Source: Caenorhabditis elegans
Taxonomy: Eukaryota; Nematoda; Chromadorea; Rhabditida; Rhabditidae
Direction of reading: 5' to 3'
NCBI RefSeq assembly: GCF_000002985.6
Contig: NC_003279.8
Span: 4,960,001 to 5,024,000 of the forward strand
Length of the DNA: 64,000 nucleotides
Shown here piece by piece: positions 1 to 10,422 of this stretch; the stretch's first letter is position 1, and each line of letters begins with the position of its first letter. The notes beneath the pieces were generated by a model. That model was not told where the DNA came from, ran no database searches, and worked only from the letters and a program-made list of their open reading frames with translations. The position numbers and the translations under genes are program-made.

Positions 1-71
1 GTTATATTTAATGAAAAGCGAATTGCGTACTCCACGTGGACAACTTTCAACATACGAAACCTTCTTTTCAG

Positions 72-1309
72 GAGCAGAAGAAGTATTTTGAAGAGCTCAT
101 CGCTGAGCAGATGGCGGCTAGGAAGCGAGAAGAACAAGACGATCAGCAGCACGAGGATGAGGAGAAGGAACGCCGAGAGCGGTTGGCTTATGGAATTGCC
201 GCGAATCCGGTACGTTTTATTATCGATTTTTTTGCAACGTGGCCTAGAAAAAGCGAGAGCTCGGCCAAGATCTTTGAAGGTGTCCGAGTTTTCGCATTTC
301 GCGGCCACGACGTAAAAACGGAATTATTAGCATTGAAAGAGCATTGAAAAACCGCAGTTTTAAATTTCAGTATGTGGTAGCAGAGAGCAAGACTCCCAAT
401 GGAAACGTCACAAAAGTGATGGAGAAACGACGATCCGCGGTGGCCCCGCCCATCACACCAGCCCTCGGAGCAGGCTCGACCAACGGACCATACGAGAGTC
501 GGACCAAGACCGCTCAAAAGGAAGAAGCAATGAGCTGTCACTTGCAAGTGATCGCCGACAATTGGGGACGTGGAAAGGAGCTCATTTCGCTCATCAATGA
601 TTTGGATCTCCCTGCGCCGCTGGTGACGACAGAGGAAAAGGCGCGGTACGCTTTGGAGCTCGTGCAACATCATGTGGAGAAAATGACCGAGCAGAAGGTT
701 TTCCTGCACGGATATCTTGATGGTGGACCGCCGTTCGTTTGCTCATCGGAGACCTTGGCGAAGGAGATCTTCAGCGATACCCGTCTTGAGCTGAAGCTTG
801 AATTGACGTCACCGGTGCACATGAAGATGGACGTGTTCTCTGTGAAATTGGAGCCACAACAGAAGACAGTGCTGCCAGAACCCACCAAGGAAACGCCGAA
901 AACCGACGCTCTCCTCACACCGAGATCTCATGTAAGTTTAAAGGCACACGCTGGGTCTCACAACGATTTTTGTTTTCAGATTAAGGGAAGATCAATGGCG
1001 GCTGAATCGTCGAAGCGCAAAGCCCCGAAGCTGTCCACTGATTTGACGAACTTGGTCCCACTGCTCCAACAAGCTCAGATGCTTCCAGTCACCGAAAAGG
1101 CCACCAAGGAGAAGCTCCAGACTCCGGTTAGCTTAAATCTCATGATCTTTTTATCTAAAATTTCAAATTTTCAGAAGCAATCGCCAATGCCAGGCACCCC
1201 GGAAAATACGTCGCTCCCACCGTCCTTGATTAAGAAGAAGAAGAAGGAGTCGACATCGGAACAAGCAGCGCCGGAAGCGGTCGTCACTGTGGACAAGCCA
1301 CACGATTGA
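72..1309 (+). CDS. Uncharacterised charged protein, 3' part of gene (5' end outside window)
   Basis: Four exons are seen: about 72-209, 371-931, 980-1126 and 1175-1309. All splice in phase 0 and end in TGA. The first visible exon follows a TTTTCAG acceptor, so the start lies off the left edge. The visible part (about 325 residues) opens with a highly charged helix (QKKYFEELIAEQMAARKREE, then a Glu/Asp/Arg run), likely coiled coil. A more globular middle contains WGRGKELISLINDLDLPAP and KARYALELVQHHVEKM. The tail is Pro/Lys/Ser-rich with a poly-Lys stretch (IKKKKKE) that resembles a nuclear localisation signal. No catalytic motif, signal peptide or membrane segment is visible. I do not recognise the family. 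A possible poly(A) signal AATAAA lies at 1505-1510. Confidence 0.85.
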
Positions 1310-1695
1310 AGTTCTTCTGAGCCCCCGACTTTCCCCCGTTTTTAGGTCCTTTATTTTTTCTATGGAGCCCCATTTCCCCATTTCTATGCTCATCGTTCCC
1401 CACAATTGTATAATTTATGACCTCGTATAGTCCCATGTATTTTTCAAACTCCCCGTCCGTATTTATTTCCCCACACATTTTCACTTTTATTACTTTTCTC
1501 TGATAATAAATTTTTTTTGTCAAATTTTGTTTCTCTTTCGACATCAAGGAACTTTCAGTTTAATGATTTAGTGGATTTAGTGATTTAGTGGGTTACTGTA
1601 GCTCTTAAAGGCGCACTCATTTTTTTACGGGCGAAATTCAGGTGTTTTTAGGAAGTCTGTTTGCCATCATATTTTATCAGATTTTTTTGGCCCCA

Positions 1696-1818
1696 GCTCC
1701 CCTTTTCGTTGCTCCCCTTTTCGTATCTCCCCTTTTCGTATCTCCCCTTTTCGTATCTCCCCTTTTCGCAGATCCCCTTTTTGCAGATCGCCTTTTCGTT
1801 CTGCTCCCCTTTTCGTGG
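1696..1818 (+). repeat. 15-bp tandem repeat (CCCCTTTTCGTATCT)
   Basis: About eight copies of a 15-bp unit CCCCTTTTCGTATCT, degrading at both ends (variants with GTTGCT and GCAGAT). Because the period is a multiple of three it keeps a reading frame open, giving a spurious PLFVS-repeat ORF. Confidence 0.9.
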
Positions 1819-1915
1819 GGCCTCTCACGTTTTTCAGATTTCGAATCTTTTTCAGTTTTTGGAATTTTTTTGGACCTTTACAGGATCTTTTTAAGATTTA
1901 CAAGAGACATTTTAA

Positions 1916-2225
1916 TGGTGCGTCCATAGTCTGCGGAAAACGGGAATTTCCCGCGTACGGAAGCGTCCATAGTCTGCGGAAAAACCGGAGTTCCTCGCTT
2001 TTTTTTCCTCAAAATTCAAAAAAGTAGGCGTGGCCAACCAATCAGCTGTTGTTTCTTGTTTTCCCATTGCTCAGCTTAAAATTTTACAGCCTCTAATTGG
2101 TTGAACACGCCCACTATTTTGAAATTGACCAATAACAAAGCGAGAAACTCCTTGTTTTTTTCCGCAGACTATGGACCCTTCCGCACGCGGGACTTTCCCG
2201 TTTTCCGCAGACTATGGACGCACCA
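1916..2225. mobile_element. 310-bp palindromic MITE, PIF/Harbinger-like
   Basis: The two ends are inverted copies: TGGTGCGTCCATAGTCTGCG on the left and its reverse complement on the right, continuing through GGAAAACGGGAA. A second inner copy of GTCCATAGTCTGCGGAAAA lies on each side, so each arm is a nested repeat. TAA flanks the element on both sides (1913-1915 and 2226-2228), fitting the 3-bp TWA target duplication of PIF/Harbinger elements. No transposase is encoded. The superfamily assignment rests only on the target-site duplication. Confidence 0.8.
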
Positions 2226-2440
2226 TAAGCAAGGGTCTAACTTCTTTCAAAAATTTCGTTAAAATTTTCACGGTTTTCTTCCACACCGCCCATAAATGTC
2301 GCGGGCAGTACGGTATTTTCTGTTTTCTGTTTTTAATATTTTCCCTACTTTACTCTTTTCTTCTATTGAAATGCGTTGTAGTAAATACCTTGAAATACCT
2401 TGTTGTTTTCCATTCTCCTACGTAGCGTATTTTCACCTTA

Positions 2441-2451
2441 TTCATTACAGC
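2441..2451 (+). promoter_or_regulatory. Trans-splice-like acceptor for pid-4
   Basis: TTCATTACAG ends one base before the pid-4 ATG, after a T-rich stretch and with no plausible upstream coding exon. This is the usual form of a C. elegans SL1 addition site. The spliced leader type cannot be told from sequence. Confidence 0.55.
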
Positions 2452-4238
2452 ATGAACACGCATAACGCGAGGGATTCGGACGACGAATCGCCATTGGAAA
2501 GCGAGGAGCATTTGAAGCGTTTCTTCGCAGGAAGTAAGTTTTTCGTTAAGGAAATGTTAAATAATATGCATTTTTTTCAGGAAACCTCTATAGTCAGACG
2601 AAGATCGATGACGCACGGAAGAAGAGCCACGATGCAAAGTACGCGAAAGAGGTGGAATGGGATGCAAAAGATACTGCAAAAGGCAAGCCGGTGTTCAAGA
2701 AGTATCGGCAAGAGATTGCCGATAAAACTAGCCGATGCGACGCCCAATTCATCAACAATCTTCACACCTACTATGGCAATGGTAGTGAATTGAGAGAGCT
2801 CCCCGAAACTCACTATGCCGTCGATTTCATGGTATAGTTGAATATCATCCTTCAGAGATGTGGTTCTCAAAAAAATAATTCCAGGGAACCACCATCGCTA
2901 CCACGGAAATGACCGCCGAACTGAAGAAGTTAAAGGTGATATATACAACAATGAACAATCACTAATAAACATAATTTGCAGGTGCTCAAGAAGAAAACGG
3001 CCACATCACAATTCGTTCGGGAGCACAGACAGCTCGGATTCATCCCTACTCCTTCGCGAAGATCGCTATCTTGTACTGGCCGTTTCATGAACTTCGAAAC
3101 GAAATGTGATGAGCGCCCGGACAGAACGAACCCAGAATTTTCGGTTGGAAACAATAATTTCCTGAGCGCAACAATCTCCAATCTCGACGAGGATTTCAAA
3201 ACACCATCGAACTGTGAGCATGTAGCCTCCATCGTGCCCAAAGAGATTTCAAATGCGCTGACTGCATTGATACCTCATGTGAATGTTTTCGATTACGAAA
3301 AGGGAGAGATGGAAATCGGAAAAGTCCTCTGCAGCAACAAAAATCTTCATGCGTATGTGATCCCTAAACAACACGATCAGGAGCAAATGCTGAAAGATTT
3401 TTCCGCTCGATTCTTGGCTTGGTACAACAAACTATCACATCTTCAAAGAGATACGTTTGGAACCGACAAAGACCCCAAAAGATCAGGAAAACAAGAAGAT
3501 GGGAAGCCGATGAAGCCATATTTTTGGAGAGTCAATGTTATTTTGTGCCTCCAGGAGTTTCAGGAAGAGGGTACAATGTTCCGAAGAGCTCGTCATGTCT
3601 GTGGTATTCGTCCTCACAAAAGTCAACCCGGACTCGATTTGTATATCGAGATTGACACAGGAAGTATGAGAGCTCTGAAGACGAATTATCTGACTGTGAG
3701 AAAATTGCCGCAGGAGTTCGCGAATGTCCCAACTCCAATCCTTGAAGTTCGATTTGAAGGTGCCAAGGTGAGCAATTTTTCTCATACACATCCAGTGTAT
3801 CTTGTTTTTTCAGACCGAAGAAGATGTTGCCCGGAGAATCGCGCACATCAGGAAAACGGGTCGTGCATACATCAAATCATTTGATACAGGAAAACGGAAG
3901 ATCTACCAGAACAGCTTTTTTAATGGCCAGCCAAAGGATTGGAGTAACATCGAAACAGCTGTGGTATAAATTTATATTACTCTTTTTCAAAAACGAAATC
4001 CTATTTTCAGTTGCTGCCACCAAAAGAAAGCTCAATGTCGAAGCTGTTCTGTGAGGATAGGGATTGCATGGGACTATGCTGCACAGATCAATGGCTTGAA
4101 AATGCGGAATCATCCCCGGGCATCTCCACAATTCCAGCGTCATGGATCGCCGATAAGAATAAGAAGCCATTCGTGGACAGATCTCCGCAAAAATTCAAAT
4201 TTCCCGCGAGCGGCAGCTATATGAAGCCGGCCAACTAG
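2452..4238 (+). CDS. pid-4: Extended-Tudor protein, PID-4 (small-RNA/germ-granule factor)
   Basis: Six exons join cleanly (about 2452-2533, 2581-2831, 2885-2935, 2982-3767, 3814-3963, 4011-4238) to give about 515 residues. The N-terminus is acidic (DSDDESPLESEE), then Lys-rich and charged. The region from about residue 310 to 440 looks like an extended Tudor domain: FRRARH, a DLYIEIDTGS strand pair where canonical Tudors have FIDYGN, then LRKLP-like VRKLPQEF and ILEVRFEG. From memory, C. elegans PID-4 (W03G9.2) is an eTudor protein that binds PID-2 and acts in heritable piRNA-induced silencing together with its paralogue PID-5. The tail-to-tail app-1 neighbour supports this naming, since PID-5 carries an APP-1-like domain. 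The domain is seen; the gene name is recalled and not searched. AATAAA is at 4366-4371. Confidence 0.8.
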
Positions 4239-4892
4239 TGCTTGATATTCAAGCTTTAATTATTTTTCATCTGTGTCATCAAACCGTATTCTAGTTTACT
4301 TGTTAAGACCCGTTGGTCCGTATTTTTGTTTCTTTTTTTTAAATATTTCAGTTTACGAATCAACAAATAAAAATTATTCATTTTCAAGAATTTGTAAATA
4401 CAGGAAATCGAGGAGAAGTTAAAAGCGAGAATCTTGGATCTATGAGAATGCAGTTCACAACAGCTTCATCAGTTTCGCAACAGTTTTCAATTCAAATTCG
4501 TTATTAACCTTACATCCAATCCTGGCTCACTTGTAAGCACTTTGGCTTGAATCTCTGCACCGATGTCAAAATCCGACAGCAAAATGTCGTCAACCAAACA
4601 TTCTAGCTTACAGTTGTTAAGACCTGCTAGCCGGCATTGTTATTTATGTTTCAATTTTCCAACTAACAAAAGAAAAAGATTCATTCTCAAGTATTAGTAC
4701 AGGAAATCTACGGAAAAGCGAGAAAGAACGACAGGAGAAAAAAAGGGGAATACGGATGAATCATTCGGGGAGAATAAGTTTTACACCAGGATCCAGAAAT
4801 TGTGATAAAAAATAGTTAATTGAGCACAAATTTGCTCAACAAGACGTTGACCGGTTAAAATAATATAAAACATGTTGTAATTGTTCCAGATA
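4239..4892. other. pid-4/app-1 convergent spacer with local tandem duplication
   Basis: The spacer holds both 3' UTRs. A block of pid-4 3' UTR sequence (about 4280-4420) recurs at about 4585-4712: both copies contain TTCTAG-TTAC, GTTAAGACC, ATTCATT-TCAAG and ACAGGAAATC in the same order. Between the copies is a degenerate app-1 exon fragment (4456-4562). So the order is UTR block, app-1 relic, UTR block copy, real app-1, i.e. a partial tandem duplication. Confidence 0.75.
4456..4562 (-). pseudogene. Degenerate app-1 exon fragment
   Basis: This stretch aligns along its whole length, at what looks by eye like about 75-80% identity, with the app-1 exon at about 5149-5262. Shared pieces include CAACAGCTTCA, CAACAGTTTTCAATTC, AATCCTGGCTCA and GTAAGCACTT. 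The matching exon codes for the segment with TIEPGFYAKEKYGIRIEN, which holds two metal-ligand glutamates. The copy has small indels and stops and lacks the rest of the gene, so it cannot be functional. It lies in the same orientation as app-1. Confidence 0.8.
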
Positions 4893-7070
4893 TTTAGATT
4901 GGTTTACAGGCTTCTGCGAGCCATTTCAGCTCATCCGTTTTTCCGCGTTTCTGAAGATGTTCACCAACTTCCTTCAGAACCCGAGCGTGGTATTGATTGA
5001 GCCAATTGATTTCCTCTTCAATCAGAAGAGACTTGTCGACGATCGAAGTTTGAATAGGCACCAAAGTGAGAGACTGAAATTAATAAGTTTATAAAGTTCC
5101 TGGGATCTGGGTATACCTTGAATGTCAAGAAGTTCTGAGCTTTAGACATGACAACAGCTTCAACTGTTTCGTAACAGTTTTCAATTCGAATTCCGTACTT
5201 CTCCTTGGCATAGAATCCTGGCTCAATGGTAAGCACTTGGCTGGCATGAAGCTCTCCACCGGTTGGAACACTACGATGACCGATTCCGACTGAAAATAAA
5301 TATTCAAACAGTTACATTTACTGTTTTCGTCTTACTCGGTCCTTCGTGTACGTTAAGGTAGTGTCCAACACCGTGTCCAGTACCATGTTCAAAATCGAGA
5401 CCAAGCTTCCATAAAGCATCACGAGTCAGCGTGTCCAAACGAGAACCATAGATACCATCAGGGAACTTGGCCCGTGCCAAATTAATGTGTCCCTTCAATA
5501 CAAGAGTATTGTGCAGAATGAACTCTTTCGGTGGGTTCGTGTACCACACAGTTCTCGTCACATCGGTTGTTCCATCTCCATAATGAGCTCCAGAATCGAG
5601 GAGGAACACCTGATTGGCTGCAGCCTTACGATTGCCACTTTCTCCGAGAGGCTTGTAATGGGGAAGTGCTGCGTGATCTCCGACAGCTGATATGGTATCA
5701 AAACTGAAAATAAATATAAATTAAATGTAGTTTTAAATATTTAACAAACGAACCTCAAAGTAACATATTTGTCTTGAAGACTTCTCAAATGGTCTATCTT
5801 ATCAGCTAACTCGATTTCAGTGTATCTTTTTCCAGAGAGCAACTCCTTTTCGAGCCAGCAAAGGAACTCAACAAGAGCAGCACTATCACGAAGCTAGAAA
5901 GAATTAAATTATATCCTAAACGATGCTGTAGCCATTCTTACATGACTGTTTCTCATTCCTTGCATTTCATGATCGTTTTTGGTGGCCTTGGCGGTCTGAA
6001 AAAGATTAAATTTCAAAAATTTCAAGAAATTCATGGAATTACCTGAACCAGGGAAGTGTCAACCATCGAGTTCTCTTCGCCAATAATGCTTCCAATAGCG
6101 TAATTAGTTTCTGGTGTGAGATAAACCATGTGAGGCTCTTTGCTCGCTTCTTTTGCCTTGAGCCAATTGGATATCCATGAATAGACTTCTCCGTATGGAT
6201 GAATCGATACATTCGATTTGTGGAAATGGGCTCGAGATTTCTCATCGAGTTTCTCATTGTCGATAAATACGTGAATCTCGCGCATTGCCACGAAGAGATA
6301 TGAATATGCAAGAGGATTGTACGGGATATCACTTCCTCTAATGTTCAGAAGCCACATAACATCATCAAGAAGAGTAAATACAGCTGCGTCGCACTTTTTT
6401 TGTTTCAGCTTCTCCCGAAGATTCTCGACTTTTTTTGAAGTTGTAAGACCAGTGTCTTCAACATCGAGCACGACTACCTGAAAAGTGGAACATTAAATCC
6501 CGCAGTATAGATCTATCAACTTACTGGCTCACCAGCGAGTCTTGGCCGATCAGTCCAGAACTCGTCGACTAGATTTCCAGGAATCGAGACTGGTTGAAGA
6601 CCTGCTGCCTTCAGACGTTTAAATGTCTTGGAACCAGCGTCGAACGTCGACAGAGTTGGATCAAATCCAATAACGGATCCACGCTCGAGCTCTCTCACAA
6701 GCCAATCAACGACAGTAATCGAATCGGGCTGTCCTTGTTTCATCAATTTCCAGCTGTTGGAATCAAGCTGATTCCCGGCTTGAGTGAAATATCGGCCATC
6801 AGTCCAAAGGAGAGCTTCTCTATCGGTAACAACAACGTAGGCATTGGAACCACTGAAACCAGACAGGAATTTCACTCGAAAATCGTAATCGGCTAGATAT
6901 TCGCTCTGAAAATTAACATTTAGAAGATTATTTGAAGCCTAAAAACCAACATGATGAGCGTCAGTGCTTGGGAGAAGATACGCGACCATCGGCTTGCTGG
7001 AAGTGAGCGCGAGAACCCGTTCCGAATGGAACAAGGATCTCAATTTTGCGAGTTTTTCCAATGCTGTCAT
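4893..7070 (-). CDS. app-1: Xaa-Pro aminopeptidase (aminopeptidase P), APP-1
   Basis: Eight exons, about 616 residues, running from ATG at 7070 to TAA at 4893-4895. It removes N-terminal residues that precede proline, using a dinuclear metal centre. The pita-bread (M24B) fold ligands are all visible: FLLDSGAHYGDGTTDVTR (two Asp), GTGHGVGH (His), TIEPGF and IRIENC (two Glu). The N-terminal half has the creatinase-like domains (FLSGFSGSNAYVVVT, LLWTDGRYFTQA). Length and motifs fit cytosolic aminopeptidase P, with no signal peptide. A TTTTTTTTCAG acceptor (about 7090-7099) precedes the ATG by about 20 bases, probably a trans-splice site. It is convergent with pid-4; a catalytically dead APP-1-like domain is known in PID-5. 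The gene name is recalled from C. elegans. Confidence 0.96.
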
Positions 7071-8006
7071 CACTCCAATTCTGCCCGATCTGAAAAAAAA
7101 AGAAAATTAAAGCTAAACTTGTAAAGAGAAATTTAAAAACCAAGCGTCTAATCGTCTGCACATTTTTCTCGAATTTTAGAGCTGATAACGAATAAAACCA
7201 ACGACGAAATTGTCGATCAATCGTTTTAATACGCAATCACAAATGGTTTTATACATACAGAAATCAAAAATCATCTCTGAATTCTATTGAATGAAAACAA
7301 CAGAGGATGTGGAAATTTTTTGAGAAGAAAACTGAAAAATAACTATTTTTGAAGTCTAAAAATGTTTTAAAATGAAAAATTAACTGCCGAATCGAGAACG
7401 AACGCTGTTCCAAAAAATGAGAAGAGTATCTACGGACTCGAGATCTCTAGACTCAAGAAGTGGAAACTTGGAAAACCGCAAAGGAAACGTTTTGAAATAT
7501 CATTAAAAGACGAAAATTTCAATGAAAATGTTAATTTCACTGTGGATCATTTAAAATATTAACTTTATTCGTGTCCTGATACGAATTATCCACGCTTTTT
7601 TTCAGAAATTTTTATGACACGAGGTCTCACAGGCCTCTAATCGGTGGTGACTCGAAAGCTGAGAAGGCGCGCTCTATTGATGGGTCAAAAAAGGAGGAGA
7701 TTTGAAAATGAGTTTCGCTCGAAATTCAGGTCTAGAATTTTAGAAAATAACCTTTAAAAAATACTCATAATAAATTTGTTGAACAAACTGTGAACAGCAA
7801 AACCCAAACTCGCATCGCGGTTTTTTATTTCCTCTCCAAAAATTTACGCGTGCGAAAATTAATGAATAATGAAAATTTCAGTCTGGAAATTCATTCTTTC
7901 GTATTCAAAAAAATTAAGAAAAAGAAAAATTGTTTTTTTTCAAAATCGTAATTTTTAGCACGATTACATCTGTCTGTGTGTCTACAAAATTAAAAAATAA
8001 AATTTA
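7071..8006. other. Intergenic, 5' of app-1 and 3' of kinase gene
   Basis: AT-rich. It contains the app-1 acceptor near 7090 and the 3' UTR of the kinase gene. I see no open frame with plausible splicing and no RNA gene. Confidence 0.6.
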
Positions 8007-10245
8007 TCAATGAAGCTCAAATGATTTCGGCGGCAAAATCTTCTTTCCAATACTTCTAGTGGATTTCGTGGAAACTGCAGACGACAGTTGTGTGCTCTCG
8101 AGTTTTCTTTTTTGAACCGTATTATCCTCCGGAACAATAAAATCTTCTTTGGCTCTTCGTGCCGCCCGTGCATTCTTCAGCAACTTCTCTTTATTCGCTT
8201 CTTCCTCTTTCTTCTTCCAGTTCTTTTCAATCTGTTCAATCTGAAAATTGGAAAATTTAATACGTCGAATAACGTATTCTATACCTTATGCGCCGATGGT
8301 GTTCTCGCAATATATCTCCTTTTCACTTTCTTACTGGTTTCAGATCGAGCAGATGGTGTCGCCGGCTTGGCTTCTTGTTTTCCCTGAATGTTTCAAATAT
8401 ATCTCTTGTCTACGGCACCTACCTACATGCCTATCTACCTGCCGCATGCCTGCCTAATAACGATTTATTATTAATATTGAGCTCCCCCATGCCTGCCTAC
8501 GCGTTTGCATTAGAACTACACGCAACACACACTTACCTGATTCTCAGATCCCGTATGCCTATTCTGACCTCATACCTACCTGCCTAGGCGCACCTCAAAA
8601 CTGCATTTCCTATGCCTGGCTTCATACATGCCTTCATTATTCATTCCCTGGTTCTAACTTAATGCCTGCCTGTCTACTTTCTGCTTGCCTAACTTTGTGC
8701 CTTCCTCATGCCTACCCCTCGTGCGCCTGCCTATAGGTCTGATCTCAACCTCATATCTGCATATCTACGTGCCTACCTCATGCCTACCTACAACAACTTT
8801 CGCCGTAAATCTCACCAAAAATCCATTTTCATCCTCAACAATCGTATCATCTTGAGCAGTATTCAGTCCCTCTTCCTCTGTCGTTTTACCAGCAGCTATA
8901 ATTTCTTCCATTGTTATATTTCTCTCATTTTGCGGAACATTCAGCAACTTTGACAGATCCACTTCAGTCATGTCTTTCTCGATAACAACTGGCCTGAACA
9001 TATTCAAATTATCTTAATAATATTCAAAATATTTAAAAACTTACAAAGTTGAAGTTTTCTTCTCAAAATGGCTTTCATATCGTCCACCTTTCTCCCAATC
9101 AACTTTCATTTGAGCATTGAAATTTCGTCGAACAAAAATATTCATGAGAAGATCTCGAAGAAGTGCATAATCTGGATTCGTTTGATAACGAAGAACTGAC
9201 AGGTGTTGAGCAAACATTGCACATTCGGACTCAAGGCCATTGAATAGCTCCGTGACATCTTCTTTCATAACAATCACCTTCTCTTCTTCCATTATTCCCG
9301 TCCTGAAAAAAAATGATTAAAGATTTTTTTAACACGAAACGCCACTTTAAAGGCACACACTAGGACTGTATTTTTATCGGTGGGGCTCATATTACTTCAA
9401 ACTTTTTTCCAGATTTTTACAGAAGCTTCAAAAATGAAAACACCACTCACCATGGCAGTGATCCCTTCACAAATTCGACAATCATATAAAACAAGGACCA
9501 CAAATCATCATGTCTTCCTTGTTCTTTTCTTTCTTGAGCAGCCACTGAACAATATCTAAGAGTACCTCGAAATGGAACAATTCTCCTTGGTTTCCGTATT
9601 CTCAATCCTCCATTCTCCCCATCTTTCACCAAATATTGACGAGAAATTCCGAAATCTAGAACATGAACAAGTCGTTGTTTCGGTGTTCCAAGTGCTCCTA
9701 TCGCAAAGTTCGCCGGCTTCACGTCTCGGTGCACAAATCCAATATCATGGATTTCTTTAATCGAATCCAATGCTTGAATTCCCATGACTAAAGTGGAAAA
9801 AGTCGAGAATTTATTGGTAGGAAGAGTCGCTCGAATTGCATCAAGTGATGGTCCTAAAAGTGTCATAACAATGAATTGATAGTTGTCGCTTTGTCCTTTA
9901 TCAATAAGTTCCACACAGTGGATAGAATTCTTTTCATTGAGTTTTGAAATTATTTTGTGTTCCATTGGCAGTGTTGGATCCTCATCAAATACGGTAGTTT
10001 CAGCCTGAAAGTAGTAATTTAAAAGAATGTCAAAATCTATTATTACCTTGCACGCAAATCTTCTCCCTGGGCACTTCACCATCGCAACTTCGTAAATGAC
10101 TCCACATCCACCTTCTCCAAGTTTTCTAAATGCCTGGAATATTTGTTTTTAACTTATTGAATACAACTATGTTTTTATCCCAACTCACCAAATATTTTCG
10201 GTTTATAACAGATGCAACTTTGATTTTTGGTCTATTCGTCGTCAT
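8007..10245 (-). CDS. Tau-tubulin/casein kinase 1-like (TTBL) protein kinase
   Basis: Seven exons, about 488 residues, ATG at 10245, TGA at 8007-8009. The catalytic domain has a Gly loop (KLGEGGCGVIYE), the ATP lysine in RRFACK, the catalytic loop VHRDVKPANFAIG and the metal motif LDFGISRQY, so it should be active. The GTLRYCSVAAQERKEQGRHDD segment replaces APE and is typical of the CK1/TTBK group, expanded in nematodes with many male-germline members. After the kinase domain comes an acidic linker (TTEEEGLNTAQDDTIVEDEN), then a basic Lys/Arg/Glu helix (KNWKKKEEEANKEKLL) and a Ser/Thr-rich tail. The intron at about 8392-8815 is filled with TGCCTACC-type repeats. The start is 178 bp from a divergent gene, so the two may share a promoter. 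Confidence 0.92.
8395..8815. repeat. Degenerate TGCCTACC-type repeat in kinase intron
   Basis: Dozens of imperfect CCTACCTGCCT / CATGCCTACC units run through this intron, mixed with unique sequence. Similar or inverted units (GGCAGGCATG, GTAGGTAGGCA) recur at about 32889-32940, 46205-46570 and 48330-48405, indicating a dispersed repeat family. Confidence 0.75.
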
Positions 10246-10422
10246 TTTTTGAATCTTCGGCAAATCCGAGCATAAATTTTGATAGAAATGACTAACAATT
10301 GTGGTGTCTTGGAGAGAAAACCAACGAAAGAAAAAAACGTCAAATTGGTTAATGGTTCAGTTCACTGGGAATTTCACGGAGTATTCGAAAGGCATACTAT
10401 ATAAAATTCGAACTACTAGTGA

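Larger units (their letters stand above)
1310..2451. other. Intergenic spacer with 15-bp tandem repeat and palindromic transposon
   Basis: This holds the 3' UTR of the upstream gene (AATAAA at 1505-1510), a short pyrimidine tandem repeat (1696-1818), a palindromic DNA element (1916-2225) and then about 220 bp of T-rich sequence leading to the pid-4 trans-splice-like acceptor. No supportable gene is seen. Confidence 0.8.

Noticed and set aside
188-709. 173-residue minus-strand ORF opposite the first gene
   Set aside because: Antisense shadow of a real, correctly spliced gene.
1642-1929. 95-residue ORF with PLFVSPLFVS repeats
   Set aside because: It is the translation of a 15-bp tandem repeat; the period keeps the frame open. 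No splice context or known motif.
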